Below, in pieces: positions 1-8,166 of a stretch of 64,000 bases of DNA. Under the pieces are notes generated by a model, which worked only from the letters and a program-made list of their open reading frames with translations, had not been told where the DNA came from and did not search any database. Both the position numbers and the translations under genes were made by a program. How positions within the stretch are numbered: position 1 is the stretch's first letter; each line of letters starts with the position of its first letter. This DNA comes from Tsukamurella sp. 8F (GTDB taxonomy: Bacteria > Actinomycetota > Actinomycetes > Mycobacteriales > Mycobacteriaceae), in NCBI RefSeq assembly GCF_029167375.1, contig NZ_JARFTP010000018.1, positions 1 through 64,000 of the forward strand. Direction: 5' to 3'.

Positions 1-494
1 CCCCCCCCCCGAGACGGCGGCACCGCGATCCCACCCAGGCCGCAGAGCACCATGTCCGCACCGTCCAGCAGGATGGACGCGACCGCGACGGGATCCGGCA
101 GCGGCCCCGGGACGAACGCGATGCGCGACAGGTCGGCCCCCTGCTCGAGCGCGGCCAGCGTCCCGAATCCCGGCAGGCCACACACCGCCACGCGAGCACC
201 GGCAGCCGTCACCGTCGCCACCAGCGAGACCTCCAACGAAGCCGTGCCGGACAGGGTCGCCACCGTCCCGCGCGGCAGGCCCTCGCCGGGCAACAGGTGT
301 GCGATCTGTGAATCCACCGGCAGCGTTCCGGCGCTCGCAGGTTGCTCCCCCGGAGTCGTCGGCGGCGCATCCGCCGGAGCCCGTGCCGCCGTGCCCGGGA
401 CATGCCTGTCCGGCATCGAAGCGAGACGTCTGCGCAGGTCCTCCAACTTTTCTTCGCGGCTGCGCGAATCGGTTCCCCGCTGCGTCAAGGCCAT
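1..494 (-). CDS. imuA': ImuA'-like mutasome accessory protein, partial (C-terminus outside window)
   Basis: Degenerate RecA-like protein that in mycobacteria works with ImuB and the polymerase DnaE2 in error-prone translesion synthesis after DNA damage. The ATG at 494 (complement) opens a frame that is still open at base 1; 164 codons are visible against about 200 in the family. A charged N-terminus is followed by LPRGTVATLSGT (residues 73-84), which sits where RecA proteins have their P-loop but lacks the GKT signature, and by a LPGFGTLAALEQGADL segment typical of the family. In M. tuberculosis this gene (Rv3395c) is next to guaA; here about 12 kb separates them. A LexA-like box lies 56 bases upstream, supporting SOS control. 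Base 1-10 is a run of ten C (Gly/Arg codons on this strand) at the window edge. Family assignment is by recalled similarity. Confidence 0.7.
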   Translation of the reverse strand, partial: MALTQRGTDSRSREEKLEDLRRRLASMPDRHVPGTAARAPADAPPTTPGEQPASAGTLPVDSQIAHLLPGEGLPRGTVATLSGTASLEVSLVATVTAAGARVAVCGLPGFGTLAALEQGADLSRIAFVPGPLPDPVAVASILLDGADMVLCGLGGIAVPPSRGG

Positions 495-549
495 ATGTCA
501 CACCCCTCCCATACCGTGTGAGATATGAGAGCCACGGGGAAGACGCGAC

Positions 550-565
550 TCGAAAATGTTTTCGA
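550..565. promoter_or_regulatory. LexA/SOS box candidate upstream of imuA'
   Basis: TCGAAAATGTTTTCGA matches the actinobacterial LexA consensus TCGAACATATGTTCGA at 13 of 16 positions and keeps the TCGAA/TTCGA arms. It lies between the divergent imuA' and kinase genes and is closer to imuA', whose family is a known part of the SOS regulon in mycobacteria. Binding is inferred. Confidence 0.6.
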
Positions 566-664
566 TCTCGCCGTCCACGCTAATACCGGCCCGCAGCCGC
601 CGTCAAGCGGTCGACAGCCTCGGCAGCCGGGGCGGGGCGATCGGCTGTGAACTACCATCGAGGC

Positions 665-1909
665 GTGACGGAGAGCCGATCGGAGCGGGTTCCCGGGCCC
701 GACTATCTGGTGTCGGGCCGATACCGCCTGAAGTCGAAGATCGGTGGCGGCGGCATGGGTGCGGTCTGGCTCGCACAGGACGAGTTGCTGGACCGCGAGG
801 TCGCGGTCAAGCAGGTGGTCTCCACCGCCGGGATGACCGAGGACACGGCCACCGAGATGCGGCAGCGCGCCATGCGCGAGGGCCGGATAGCGGCGCGCCT
901 GTCCCACCGCAACGCCATCGCGATGTACGACGTGGCGCTGGACCGCGGCGAGCCGTGGCTCGTGATGGAGTACCTGCCCTCCCGGTCGCTCGCGCAGGTC
1001 CTGCACATGACCGGCACGATGCCCGAGGGGCAGGTCGCCCAGATCGGCGCTCAGATCGCGGATGCGCTGGCCGAGGCGCACGACTCCGGGATCATCCACC
1101 GGGACGTCAAACCCGGCAACATCCTCATCGCCAACCGCGGCCGGCAGTCCGGCATCGTCAAGCTCACCGACTTCGGCATCTCGCGCGCGAAGGACGATGT
1201 ACAGCTCACGCAGACGGGCGTCATCACGGGCACACCCGCCTACTTCGCCCCCGAGGTCGCCCGCGGCGACGAGCCCGCCGAGACCGCGGACCTGTACTCC
1301 CTAGGCGCCACGCTCTACACCGCGATCGAGGGTGTGCCGCCGTTCGGTGCCGACGAGAACTCCCTGGTCCTGCTGCACAAGGTGGCGCGCGGCCAGATCA
1401 ATCCCCCCACGCACCGCGGCCCCCTCATGGACGTGGTCCTGTCGATGCTCGAGCCCGACCCCGCCCGCCGGCCGACGCTGGCGCAGGCTCGGGACCGGCT
1501 CGCCGCGGTCGCAGCGGGCGGCGGAAACGCCGCCGGCGTGCTGGCCTCGCCACTGCAACAGGCCGACGGCGCCACGCCCGTATGGATGCGGCGCGCCCCG
1601 GGGCGCGAAGGGCGGACGTCCGACAGCGCGTACATGCGCCCCGTTGCCGGCCCCGGCTCGCCCAGCGGGTTCGGCCCGGGAGGGCCACCGTCGGGCGCTC
1701 GCCCCTCGGGCTCGATCCCGGGCACGGGCATGGTGCGTCCGCTACCGCCGCATCCGTCCAACCCACGCCAGTTCCCAGTCGCTCCTCCGCCTCAGTTGCG
1801 GCCGAAGAACGATTCACTGTCGCCGGCCGCGCTGGCCACCGCGATCATCCTGGCATTCATCGCGGTCGCGGCCGTCGCGGCCATCGTCATCGTGCTGATC
1901 AACCGCTGA
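665..1909 (+). CDS. Membrane-anchored serine/threonine protein kinase (Pkn family)
   Basis: Eukaryotic-type Ser/Thr kinase that phosphorylates proteins on Ser/Thr in the cytoplasm. From the GTG at 665 (414 aa) the N-terminal kinase domain shows the glycine loop GGGGMGAVWLA (27-37), the ATP-binding Lys49 in VAVKQ, the catalytic loop HRDVKPGN (145-152), TDFG (168-171) and a P+1 region ending APEV. A Pro/Gly-rich linker follows from about residue 280, then one hydrophobic helix of about 24 residues at the extreme C-terminus with only a few residues beyond it. So it is membrane-tethered but has no extracellular sensor domain, unlike PknB or PknD. A GTG at 647 in the same frame is an alternative start adding six residues. 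The hydrolase gene starts 8 bases downstream, so the two may be cotranscribed. Substrates cannot be predicted. Confidence 0.9.
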   Translation: MTESRSERVPGPDYLVSGRYRLKSKIGGGGMGAVWLAQDELLDREVAVKQVVSTAGMTEDTATEMRQRAMREGRIAARLSHRNAIAMYDVALDRGEPWLVMEYLPSRSLAQVLHMTGTMPEGQVAQIGAQIADALAEAHDSGIIHRDVKPGNILIANRGRQSGIVKLTDFGISRAKDDVQLTQTGVITGTPAYFAPEVARGDEPAETADLYSLGATLYTAIEGVPPFGADENSLVLLHKVARGQINPPTHRGPLMDVVLSMLEPDPARRPTLAQARDRLAAVAAGGGNAAGVLASPLQQADGATPVWMRRAPGREGRTSDSAYMRPVAGPGSPSGFGPGGPPSGARPSGSIPGTGMVRPLPPHPSNPRQFPVAPPPQLRPKNDSLSPAALATAIILAFIAVAAVAAIVIVLINR

Positions 1910-1917
1910 CACGTGCC

Positions 1918-2514
1918 ATGCCGGGCCACGTCCACAGATACCTGCCTGCCACCGATCCCTCCCGCACCCCACTCGTCCTGCTGCACGGCACCTACGGCAC
2001 CGAGACCGACCTGCTGCCATCAGCCGGCGAGGTGGCCCCGGGTGCTGCGCGACTGAGCGTCCGCGGCACGGTCGCGATGGACACCGGATACGCCTTCTTC
2101 CGTCGCCACCCCGACCGCCGGGTGGACGAGGCCGACCTCGCGGCCCGGATACCGGAACTGGCGCATCTCATAACTCGGCGTCTCACCGAACCGCCTATAG
2201 CATTGGGATTCTCGAACGGTGCCATCATGGCCGCCGCACTCCTCGCCACTCGCCCCGGCCTCCTGTCTTCTGCGATATTGCTGCGCCCGCTGTCGCCGTT
2301 CGCCGATCTCCCGCATCCCCTGGAGGGCGTACCGGTCCTCCTGATCGACGGCACGGAGGACACCAGACGGGCCCCGGACGACGGGCCGCGGCTGGCCGAA
2401 CAGCTGCGGCGAGCGGGAGCGTCGGTCACCCACCGCCGCCTCCGGACCGGACACCTTCCCACCCCCGGCGACATCGTGCTCGCGCGCGAATGGCTGGAGG
2501 ACCGCGGACTCTGA
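1918..2514 (+). CDS. Small alpha/beta-hydrolase (phospholipase/carboxylesterase-like)
   Basis: A 198-residue alpha/beta-hydrolase of the phospholipase/carboxylesterase/dienelactone-hydrolase type. Visible elements are the oxyanion segment LLHGTYGTE (21-29), the nucleophile elbow GFSNG with Ser99, an acid region LLIDGTED and the C-terminal His in TGHLPT. The length fits small esterases such as MhqD-type proteins. The ATG at 1918 follows the kinase stop by eight bases, suggesting cotranscription; the same frame is open far upstream but that part only mirrors the kinase gene. Substrate unknown; a thioesterase or a hydroquinone-stress enzyme are possibilities I cannot separate. Confidence 0.75.
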   Translation: MPGHVHRYLPATDPSRTPLVLLHGTYGTETDLLPSAGEVAPGAARLSVRGTVAMDTGYAFFRRHPDRRVDEADLAARIPELAHLITRRLTEPPIALGFSNGAIMAAALLATRPGLLSSAILLRPLSPFADLPHPLEGVPVLLIDGTEDTRRAPDDGPRLAEQLRRAGASVTHRRLRTGHLPTPGDIVLAREWLEDRGL

Positions 2515-2518
2515 CCCA

Positions 2519-2572
2519 TACCCCATAGGGGTACCTTGTGCTATCGTCGATCATATATACCCCCAGGGGGTA
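2519..2572. promoter_or_regulatory. Two CsoR-type copper operators
   Basis: Two GC-tract palindromes lie directly upstream of the copper genes: TACCCCATAGGGGTA at 2519-2533 and TACCCCCAGGGGGTA at 2558-2572. Both have the TACCCC/GGGGTA arms typical of CsoR/RcnR-family operators, which are released when Cu(I) binds the repressor. They are 39 bases apart start to start and the second ends 17 bases before the mini-copZ start, so repressor could block the promoter. No csoR gene is in the window. Confidence 0.7.
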
Positions 2573-2589
2573 ATGAGAGGAGCTCGACG

Positions 2590-2685
2590 ATGACCGTGAC
2601 CGAATACCGGGTGACCGGGATGACCTGCGGGCACTGCGAGACGTCCGTCCGCGAGGCCGGCTACTCGGCCACACCGGTCTCGTGA
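2590..2685 (+). CDS. Severely shortened CopZ-like copper-chaperone peptide (31 aa)
   Basis: A 31-residue frame from ATG 2590 with the metal-binding motif GMTCGHCE (10-17) of heavy-metal-associated domains. A normal CopZ has about 65-70 residues. Here the first strand, the CxxC loop and the start of helix 1 run directly into the usual C-terminal end (EAGYSATPV), so the central 35-40 residues look precisely removed without a frameshift. Ribosome site GAGAGGAG lies at 2575-2582. The TGA stop overlaps the GTG start of the next gene, so it may serve as a leader that couples translation, whether or not the peptide folds. It could be a decayed chaperone or a functional minimal Cu(I)-binding peptide. 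Confidence 0.7.
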   Translation: MTVTEYRVTGMTCGHCETSVREAGYSATPVS

Positions 2686-3620
2686 ACACCGCGGCACGCC
2701 TCGCCGCATACGGCGCGGGCCTGGCGGTCGCGTTCGCCGCGGCGTTCGCCACCGCCGCCGCCGTCGTCCCGGAGAGCGCCGTCACGGACCGGCAGAACGG
2801 AACCACCATGAAGCACGACGCAGGCCACGGCTCGGCCGGGGCAGACGGCGCCGCCGCAGCTGCAGGGCACGGCGCCGGCACAAGCCACGCCCCTGCCGGA
2901 ACCTCGCTGTCCGCAGGCGGCTACGTGCTCTCCGCGGTGCAGGCACCGTCGGCGGCGGGCGGGACGGGCGACCTGAGCTTCCGCATACTCCACGCGAACG
3001 GCACGCCCGTGACGGCCTACCGGCAACAACATGAGAAGGACCTGCACCTCATCGTGGTCCGCTCCGACGGAAGCCGATTCCGGCACGTGCACCCGGCGCT
3101 CGACGTGACGACCGGCACATGGTCGATCCCCTGGACGTGGGACGCAGGGGGCAGCTACCGCGTGTTCGCCGACTTCCGACCCGCCGGCGCGGCGGAGGGC
3201 GTGACGCTCACCCGCACCGTCGACGTCGCCGGGGAACTGCGACCCGCATCCCCGAGCGGGCCCCGCACCGTGGATACCGTGGACGGATACCGGGCCGAAC
3301 TGACCGGCGATCTCGTCGCCGGCGGCCAGAGCGACCTCCGCGTGACGCTCACCCGCGACGGCGCGCCGGTCACCACACTGCAGCCGTACCTGGGAGCGTT
3401 CGGGCACCTCGTCGCGCTCCGCGAGGGTGACCTCGCGTACTTACACGTCCATGCCGAGGGCGACGAGCCGCGGCCGGGCCAGACGTCCGGGCCGACCGTC
3501 GATTTCGCCGCGCACGCGCCGACCGCCGGCCGCTACCTCCTCTACCTGGACTTCCAGGTGCAAGGCACCGTGCGCACCGCGACGTTCGTGCTGGACGCGG
3601 CCCCGGACGGCCACCACTAG
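2682..3620 (+). CDS. Secreted or membrane-anchored His-rich protein of the copper operon
   Basis: A 312-residue exported protein encoded between copZ-like and copA-like genes. The GTG at 2682 overlaps the previous stop. The N-terminus has a hydrophobic stretch (residues 5-29) that reads as an uncleaved signal anchor or Sec signal. It is followed by a His/Gly/Ala segment (KHDAGHG, AAGHGAGTSHA), a plausible metal-binding linker. The rest is predicted mainly beta with two similar halves, each with an HVH motif: FRHVHPALD near residue 130 and LHVHAEGD near 260. Similar proteins of unknown function are common next to actinobacterial CopA ATPases. I infer binding or buffering of copper outside the membrane. 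No named domain can be assigned with certainty. Confidence 0.65.
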   Translation: MNTAARLAAYGAGLAVAFAAAFATAAAVVPESAVTDRQNGTTMKHDAGHGSAGADGAAAAAGHGAGTSHAPAGTSLSAGGYVLSAVQAPSAAGGTGDLSFRILHANGTPVTAYRQQHEKDLHLIVVRSDGSRFRHVHPALDVTTGTWSIPWTWDAGGSYRVFADFRPAGAAEGVTLTRTVDVAGELRPASPSGPRTVDTVDGYRAELTGDLVAGGQSDLRVTLTRDGAPVTTLQPYLGAFGHLVALREGDLAYLHVHAEGDEPRPGQTSGPTVDFAAHAPTAGRYLLYLDFQVQGTVRTATFVLDAAPDGHH

Positions 3621-3638
3621 GGATTCGAGAGGATAATC

Positions 3639-5855
3639 GTGTCCACCATGACCGAGCCCACGACCTTCGAGTTCGAGGTCGGCGGGATGACCTGCGCCTC
3701 GTGCGCGAACCGCATCGAGCGGCACCTGAACAAGCTCGACGGCGTCATCGCGACGGTCAACTACGCGACCGAGAAGGCCACAGTCACCGCGCCCGCGGGC
3801 TACGACGCCGACGACCTCGTATCGGTGATCGAGAAGACGGGCTACACCGCGACGCTCCCGGCCGCCGTTCCCGAAGACGCCGATGGCGACCCCGAACTCA
3901 CCTCCCTCCGCCACCGGCTGATCGGCGCCGCGATCCTCGCGGTGCCCGTGATCGCCATGGCGATGGTGCCGCCGCTGCAGTTCACGTACTGGCAGTGGGC
4001 GTCGCTGACGCTCGCCGCGCCGGTCGTGCTGTGGGCGGGTTGGCCGTTCCACCGCGCGGCATGGGCGAACCTCCGGCACGGGACGGCGACGATGGACACG
4101 CTGGTCTCCATGGGGACGCTGAGCGCGTTCCTGTGGTCGCTGTACGCACTGTTCCTGGGCACCGCCGGCACGCCTGGTATGCGGCACGGATTCGAGTTCA
4201 CGCTCGCGCGGTCGGACGGCGCAGCGAACATCTATCTCGAGGCCGCCGCCGGAGTGACGTTGTTCCTGCTGGCCGGGCGGTATTTCGAGAAGCGGTCGAA
4301 GCGACAGGCCGGCGCGGCCCTCCGCGCCCTGCTCGAATTGGGCGCGAAGCAGGTGACGGTGGTCCGCGCGGGCACCGAGGTATCGGTGGCTATCGACGAC
4401 CTGGTGGTCGGCGACGAGTTCGTGGTCCGGCCCGGCGAGAAGATCGCCACCGACGGTGTCGTCGTATCCGGGGCCTCTGCGGTGGACGCGTCGATGCTCA
4501 CCGGCGAGTCGGTACCTGTCGAGGTGCGCGAAGGCGATCCGGTCACGGGCGCGACGGTGAACGCCGGCGGCCGGCTGCTCGTGCGTGCGACGCGTATCGG
4601 CGCCGACACGCAGCTCGCGCAGATGGCCCGCCTCGTCGAGGACGCGCAGACCGGCAAGGCGGCCGTACAGCGTCTCGCGGACCGGATCTCCGGGGTCTTC
4701 GTGCCGATCGTGATCGCGATCGCCGTTGCGACGCTGGGCGCGTGGCTCGGAGCGGGATTCGGCGCATCCGCGGCGTTCACCGCGGCCGTCGCCGTGCTGG
4801 TGATCGCCTGTCCGTGCGCCCTGGGCCTCGCGACGCCGACCGCCCTGCTCGTCGGAACCGGGCGAGGCGCGCAGATGGGCGTTCTCATCAAAGGCCCCGA
4901 GGTCCTCGAGTCGACGCGCCGGATCGACACCGTCGTCCTGGACAAGACGGGCACCGTCACAACCGGGGCCATGACACTCGTCGACGTCGTACCCGCGGCG
5001 GGCGTAGACCGCGCCGAGTTGCTCCGCCTCGCGGGTGCGCTCGAGCGAGGGTCGGAGCATCCCGTCGGCCGGGCGATCGTAGCGGGCGCCGCCGAGGGCG
5101 ACCCGCTACCCGCGCCCGAGGATTTCGCGAACGTGGAGGGCCGTGGCGTGCAGGGCGTGGTCGACGGCCATGCGGTGGTGGTCGGCCGCGAGTCGCTACT
5201 CGCGGACTGGTCGCTGCACCTGGACGAGGCCCTGCGCGCCGCCCGTACGGATGCCGAGAACGAGGGGCGCACCGTCGTCGCGGTGGGCTGGGACGGTGCT
5301 GCTCGCGGCCTGCTCGTCGTCGCCGACACGGTCAAGCCGACAAGCGCCGACGCGATCACACGCCTGCGCGGTCTGGGCCTCACGCCCGTGCTGCTCACGG
5401 GTGACAACGAGACGGTCGCCCGCCGGATCGCCACCGAGGTGGGCATCGACGAGGTACACGCGGGTGTGCTGCCGGAGGGCAAGGTCGACGTCGTCACCGG
5501 GCTGCAGGCACGGGGCAGGACGGTGGCGATGGTGGGAGACGGCGTGAACGACGCACCCGCGCTCGCCGCCGCCGACCTGGGTATGGCGATGGGCACCGGG
5601 ACGGATGTAGCGATACAGGCCGCCGATATCACACTGGTAGGCGGCGATCTGCGCAGCGCAGCCGATGCGATCCGCCTCTCCCGATCGACGCTGTCGACCA
5701 TCAAGACGAACCTGTTCTGGGCGTTCGCCTACAACGTCGCCGCGATCCCCGTCGCTGCGCTGGGCCTGCTCAACCCCATGTTCGCGGGCGCGGCGATGGC
5801 GCTCTCTTCCGTCTTCGTGGTCGCAAACAGCCTGCGGCTGCGGCGCTTCCACTGA
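3639..5855 (+). CDS. copA: Copper-exporting P1B-type ATPase
   Basis: Pumps Cu(I) out of the cytoplasm using ATP. The 738-residue protein starts at GTG 3639, 18 bases after the previous stop. It has one N-terminal heavy-metal-associated domain (GMTCASC, CxxC at 19-22), transmembrane helices from about residue 90, an actuator TGES motif, the P1B-1 metal-site motif CPC (391-393), the phosphorylation site DKTGT (435-439), the HP dipeptide (474-475), TGDN and GDGVND (633-638). CPC plus the C-terminal segment NxxxxP/MxxSS points to Cu(I)/Ag(I) rather than zinc. It belongs to the operon behind the CsoR-like operators, so copper induction is likely. Several such ATPases (CtpA/CtpV type) occur in mycobacteria; which one this matches is not certain. 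Confidence 0.93.
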   Translation: MSTMTEPTTFEFEVGGMTCASCANRIERHLNKLDGVIATVNYATEKATVTAPAGYDADDLVSVIEKTGYTATLPAAVPEDADGDPELTSLRHRLIGAAILAVPVIAMAMVPPLQFTYWQWASLTLAAPVVLWAGWPFHRAAWANLRHGTATMDTLVSMGTLSAFLWSLYALFLGTAGTPGMRHGFEFTLARSDGAANIYLEAAAGVTLFLLAGRYFEKRSKRQAGAALRALLELGAKQVTVVRAGTEVSVAIDDLVVGDEFVVRPGEKIATDGVVVSGASAVDASMLTGESVPVEVREGDPVTGATVNAGGRLLVRATRIGADTQLAQMARLVEDAQTGKAAVQRLADRISGVFVPIVIAIAVATLGAWLGAGFGASAAFTAAVAVLVIACPCALGLATPTALLVGTGRGAQMGVLIKGPEVLESTRRIDTVVLDKTGTVTTGAMTLVDVVPAAGVDRAELLRLAGALERGSEHPVGRAIVAGAAEGDPLPAPEDFANVEGRGVQGVVDGHAVVVGRESLLADWSLHLDEALRAARTDAENEGRTVVAVGWDGAARGLLVVADTVKPTSADAITRLRGLGLTPVLLTGDNETVARRIATEVGIDEVHAGVLPEGKVDVVTGLQARGRTVAMVGDGVNDAPALAAADLGMAMGTGTDVAIQAADITLVGGDLRSAADAIRLSRSTLSTIKTNLFWAFAYNVAAIPVAALGLLNPMFAGAAMALSSVFVVANSLRLRRFH

Positions 5856-5877
5856 TTCCACCGGCCTCTCGCCGCTC

Positions 5878-5922
5878 GATCGGGGGTTGTGGAAGCGGAT
5901 GGCTGTTCAGCTAACCCCGATC
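5878..5922. terminator. Possible bidirectional terminator between copA and tetR
   Basis: GATCGGGGGTT at 5878-5888 can pair with AACCCCGATC at 5913-5922 (one bulged G), across a 24-base loop, between two convergent genes. The loop is long and there is no U-tract, so this is a weak call. The right arm overlaps the tetR stop codon. Confidence 0.35.
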
Positions 5923-6510
5923 CGCAGGTCCGGCCACAACGCCGACGCCCCTCAGGTAGGCGGCGAGAACACCCTCCACCGATACGGCACCTCCCACCGC
6001 TCGGTGGAAGACCAGCGAGTCGGTGAGAGCGATGACCTCCTCGACGCGTTCATACGAAACCGGTAGTCCCGCCCGGGCCAGCGACGACGTCACCGTCCGG
6101 CGGGCGATGGCGTGCACCTCGGACCCGGTGGTCAACCGTTCGCGCAGGCGAGGCTCGTCGTCGAGTTCGAGGATGAGCGCGTAACGGGCCCGCATGTCGT
6201 CGCGCCTCACCGCCAGAGCCTCGACCAGGTTCGCGATCTCGCGTGCGACGTCGCCCGGTGTGAGTCGGTCGGCGGCCGCATCGAGATCGACGGCAGCCTT
6301 CAGTGTCTCATCGACTGTTCTATCCGCGAGGGCGTCCACGATCAGCTCGAGGAGCGCCGACCTCGTCTTGGCGTGATACGACGTGGATCCCAGCGGTATG
6401 CCCGCCTCGCGGTCCACCGCGCGGTGGGTGAGGGCACGTACACCATCGCGGGCGACGATGCGGATGCCGCTGTCGGCGATCGCCCGACGCCGCCGGTCTA
6501 CTCTCGACAC
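5911..6510 (-). CDS. TetR-family repressor divergent from a dehalogenase-like gene
   Basis: A 199-residue TetR-family regulator. I chose the GTG at 6510 because translation from it begins directly with the DNA-binding region (RRRRAIADSGIRIVARDG, then LTHRAVDREAGIPLGSTSYH as the helix-turn-helix); the frame is open further upstream but would overlap the divergent gene and its operator. The C-terminal two thirds are helical and variable, as expected for a ligand-binding domain. The intergenic region holds a striking double palindrome, so the protein most likely represses itself and the hydrolase gene until a substrate-like ligand binds. The ligand is unknown. Confidence 0.85.
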   Translation of the reverse strand: MSRVDRRRRAIADSGIRIVARDGVRALTHRAVDREAGIPLGSTSYHAKTRSALLELIVDALADRTVDETLKAAVDLDAAADRLTPGDVAREIANLVEALAVRRDDMRARYALILELDDEPRLRERLTTGSEVHAIARRTVTSSLARAGLPVSYERVEEVIALTDSLVFHRAVGGAVSVEGVLAAYLRGVGVVAGPADRG

Positions 6511-6519
6511 GCAGTGAAT

Positions 6520-6560
6520 GCTACAGGTGTAGAGTTCTGATGTATCTCTACACCTGTAGC
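6520..6560. promoter_or_regulatory. Double palindromic TetR operator
   Basis: GCTACAGGTGTAGAG (6520-6534) is repeated as a perfect inverted copy CTCTACACCTGTAGC (6546-6560), separated by 11 bases. Each arm also contains its own near-perfect palindrome, CTACAGGTGTAG and CTACACCTGTAG. Two TetR dimers could bind side by side. It lies exactly between the divergent tetR and hydrolase genes, with the hydrolase ribosome site (GAAAGGCGG) just beyond it. Confidence 0.8.
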
Positions 6561-6579
6561 GTTTTTGAAAGGCGGCCCG

Positions 6580-7440
6580 ATGTTCGTCGACTTCGTACCC
6601 GATGCCGCGCTGTACCCCTTCGAGTCGCGGTGGTTCGACTCGGCGCGCGGGCGCGTCCACTACATCGACGAGGGCGATGGTCCGCCGCTGCTGTTCTGCC
6701 ACGGGTCACCGACCTGGAGTTTCCTCTACCGCCGGATCGTCGAGGCGCTCCGCGATCGCTACAGGTGCATCGCAGTCGACCTGCCTGGATTCGGATTATC
6801 CGAGCGCCCAGGGGGATTCGGATACACGATCGCGGAGCAGACCGACGTGCTCGGGGAACTGATCGACCGTCTGCGGCTCGACGGATTCGTCGTCGCCGGT
6901 CACGACTGGGGAGGTCCGATCGGGCTGGGCGCCGCCGTATCGCGCGCGCCACGGGTGCGCGGAATCGCGTTGTTCAACACCGTCTTCTGGCCCGTGGAAC
7001 CGATCGCGAACCGCGCGTTCGGCGCAGTCATGAGCACCCGCCCGGCGCAGCGCCGGATCCTAGAGCGGAACCTTCTCATCGAGCGGGTTCTGCTCGGCCC
7101 ACTCGGGCCCGATCTGACGCCGGACGAGGCCGACCACTATCGCTGCGTGCAACCCACACCGGCGGCACGGGCGGCACTCGCGGTCATGCCGCGGCAGATC
7201 CGGGAGGCGCGAGAGACGTTGGCCGCCCTGGCCGACGACGTTCCCGCGGCGCTCGGGGACAAACCCGCGCTCGCGGTATGGGGCATGCGCGACAGTGTCT
7301 TCCGGCCGCGACACTGCCTACCTCGGATCCGCGCCGCCTTCGCCGACCTCGAGGTGGTCGAGTTGCAGGATGCAAGTCACTTCATACAGGAGGACGCGCC
7401 GGATCGTGTGGCCGCCGCGATCGCCCGTCGGTTCGCCTGA
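6580..7440 (+). CDS. Haloalkane-dehalogenase-like alpha/beta-hydrolase
   Basis: A 286-residue hydrolase starting at ATG 6580, ten bases after a GAAAGGCGG ribosome site. It shows the oxyanion region CHGSPTWSFLYR, the nucleophile elbow GHDWGGP with Asp as nucleophile, the acid-bearing strand VWGMRD, and the C-terminal DASHFIQED with the catalytic His. HGxP plus a GHDWGG elbow fits haloalkane dehalogenases and related epoxide hydrolases. In the first case it would hydrolyse carbon-halogen bonds to alcohol and halide in the cytoplasm. The halide-stabilising residue (Trp after the nucleophile) is present. The gene is controlled by the divergent TetR through the double operator. An epoxide hydrolase is the main alternative. 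Confidence 0.8.
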   Translation: MFVDFVPDAALYPFESRWFDSARGRVHYIDEGDGPPLLFCHGSPTWSFLYRRIVEALRDRYRCIAVDLPGFGLSERPGGFGYTIAEQTDVLGELIDRLRLDGFVVAGHDWGGPIGLGAAVSRAPRVRGIALFNTVFWPVEPIANRAFGAVMSTRPAQRRILERNLLIERVLLGPLGPDLTPDEADHYRCVQPTPAARAALAVMPRQIREARETLAALADDVPAALGDKPALAVWGMRDSVFRPRHCLPRIRAAFADLEVVELQDASHFIQEDAPDRVAAAIARRFA

Positions 7441-7494
7441 ACGCACTGGGGCCGACCGCGCCTCCGGCGTCCGATCGCCGCCGCGCGGCCGATC

Positions 7495-8166
7495 CTAGTC
7501 CGCCAGATGACGCGTGTGTGCCCAGCGCGTGAGGGCATTGCGATTGGACTGCTGGGTCTTGCGGAGCACGTTCGACGCGTGGGTCTCCACCGTCTTGATG
7601 GAGATGAACAGGTCCTCGGCGATCTCCCGGTACGTATAACCGCGCGCCAGCAGACGCAGCACCTCCAGTTCACGCGGGGTGAGGGAGTCGAGTTCGGGGT
7701 CCAGAGCCGGCTCACCCGCCGGCGATCGGCCGGTGAACGAGTCCAACACGAAACCCGCGAGGCGGGGCGAGAACACGGCGTCCCCGTCCGCGACCCGCCG
7801 TACCGCATCGGCGAGCTCCGATCCCGAGATGGTCTTGGTGACGTAGCCGCGGGCTCCGGCGCGGATGGTGGCGATGACGTCCTCGGCGGCGTCGGACACG
7901 CTGAGCGCCAAGAAGACCGGCTGCTTATCGAGTCGTGCGCGGGGGGCACCGTCGGATACTCCGCGCACGACGGCGACTCCCCCACCCCCGGGCATGTGCA
8001 CATCGAGGAGGACCACGTCGGGGGCGGTCGTGAGGATCCCGTGCACCGACTCGGCCACGGTCCCCGCCTCACCCACCACCTCTATGGCGGCTTCGCGCGC
8101 CAGCTCGGCCCGCACGCCCGAGCGGAACACCGCGTGGTCGTCGACGAGGAACACCCGGTACGTCAC
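7495..8166 (-). CDS. NarL/LuxR-family response regulator
   Basis: A 223-residue response regulator starting at GTG 8166, overlapping the kinase stop by four bases. The receiver domain has the acidic pair at 9-10 (LVDDH), the phospho-acceptor Asp55 in LLDVHMPG and a switch Lys in VTKTISG. The C-terminal LuxR-type helix-turn-helix (LTPRELEVLRLLARG, then TYREIAEDLFISIKTVETH) binds DNA. It is the partner of the histidine kinase encoded immediately upstream. Together with the divergent PspC protein the set resembles the LiaFSR/PspC envelope-stress systems of Gram-positive bacteria, where the regulator is activated by cell-wall or membrane damage. Target promoters were not identified. Confidence 0.88.
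   Translation of the reverse strand: MTYRVFLVDDHAVFRSGVRAELAREAAIEVVGEAGTVAESVHGILTTAPDVVLLDVHMPGGGGVAVVRGVSDGAPRARLDKQPVFLALSVSDAAEDVIATIRAGARGYVTKTISGSELADAVRRVADGDAVFSPRLAGFVLDSFTGRSPAGEPALDPELDSLTPRELEVLRLLARGYTYREIAEDLFISIKTVETHASNVLRKTQQSNRNALTRWAHTRHLAD

Noticed and set aside
1-10. Run of ten C at the window edge as a phase-variation tract
   Set aside because: It is in frame within imuA' and lies at the very edge; nothing beyond it can be seen, so slippage or an assembly artefact cannot be told apart.
556-1917. Long plus-strand frame that runs into the small hydrolase
   Set aside because: This part only mirrors the kinase gene in another frame, with Arg/Ala-rich composition; the true start is ATG 1918.
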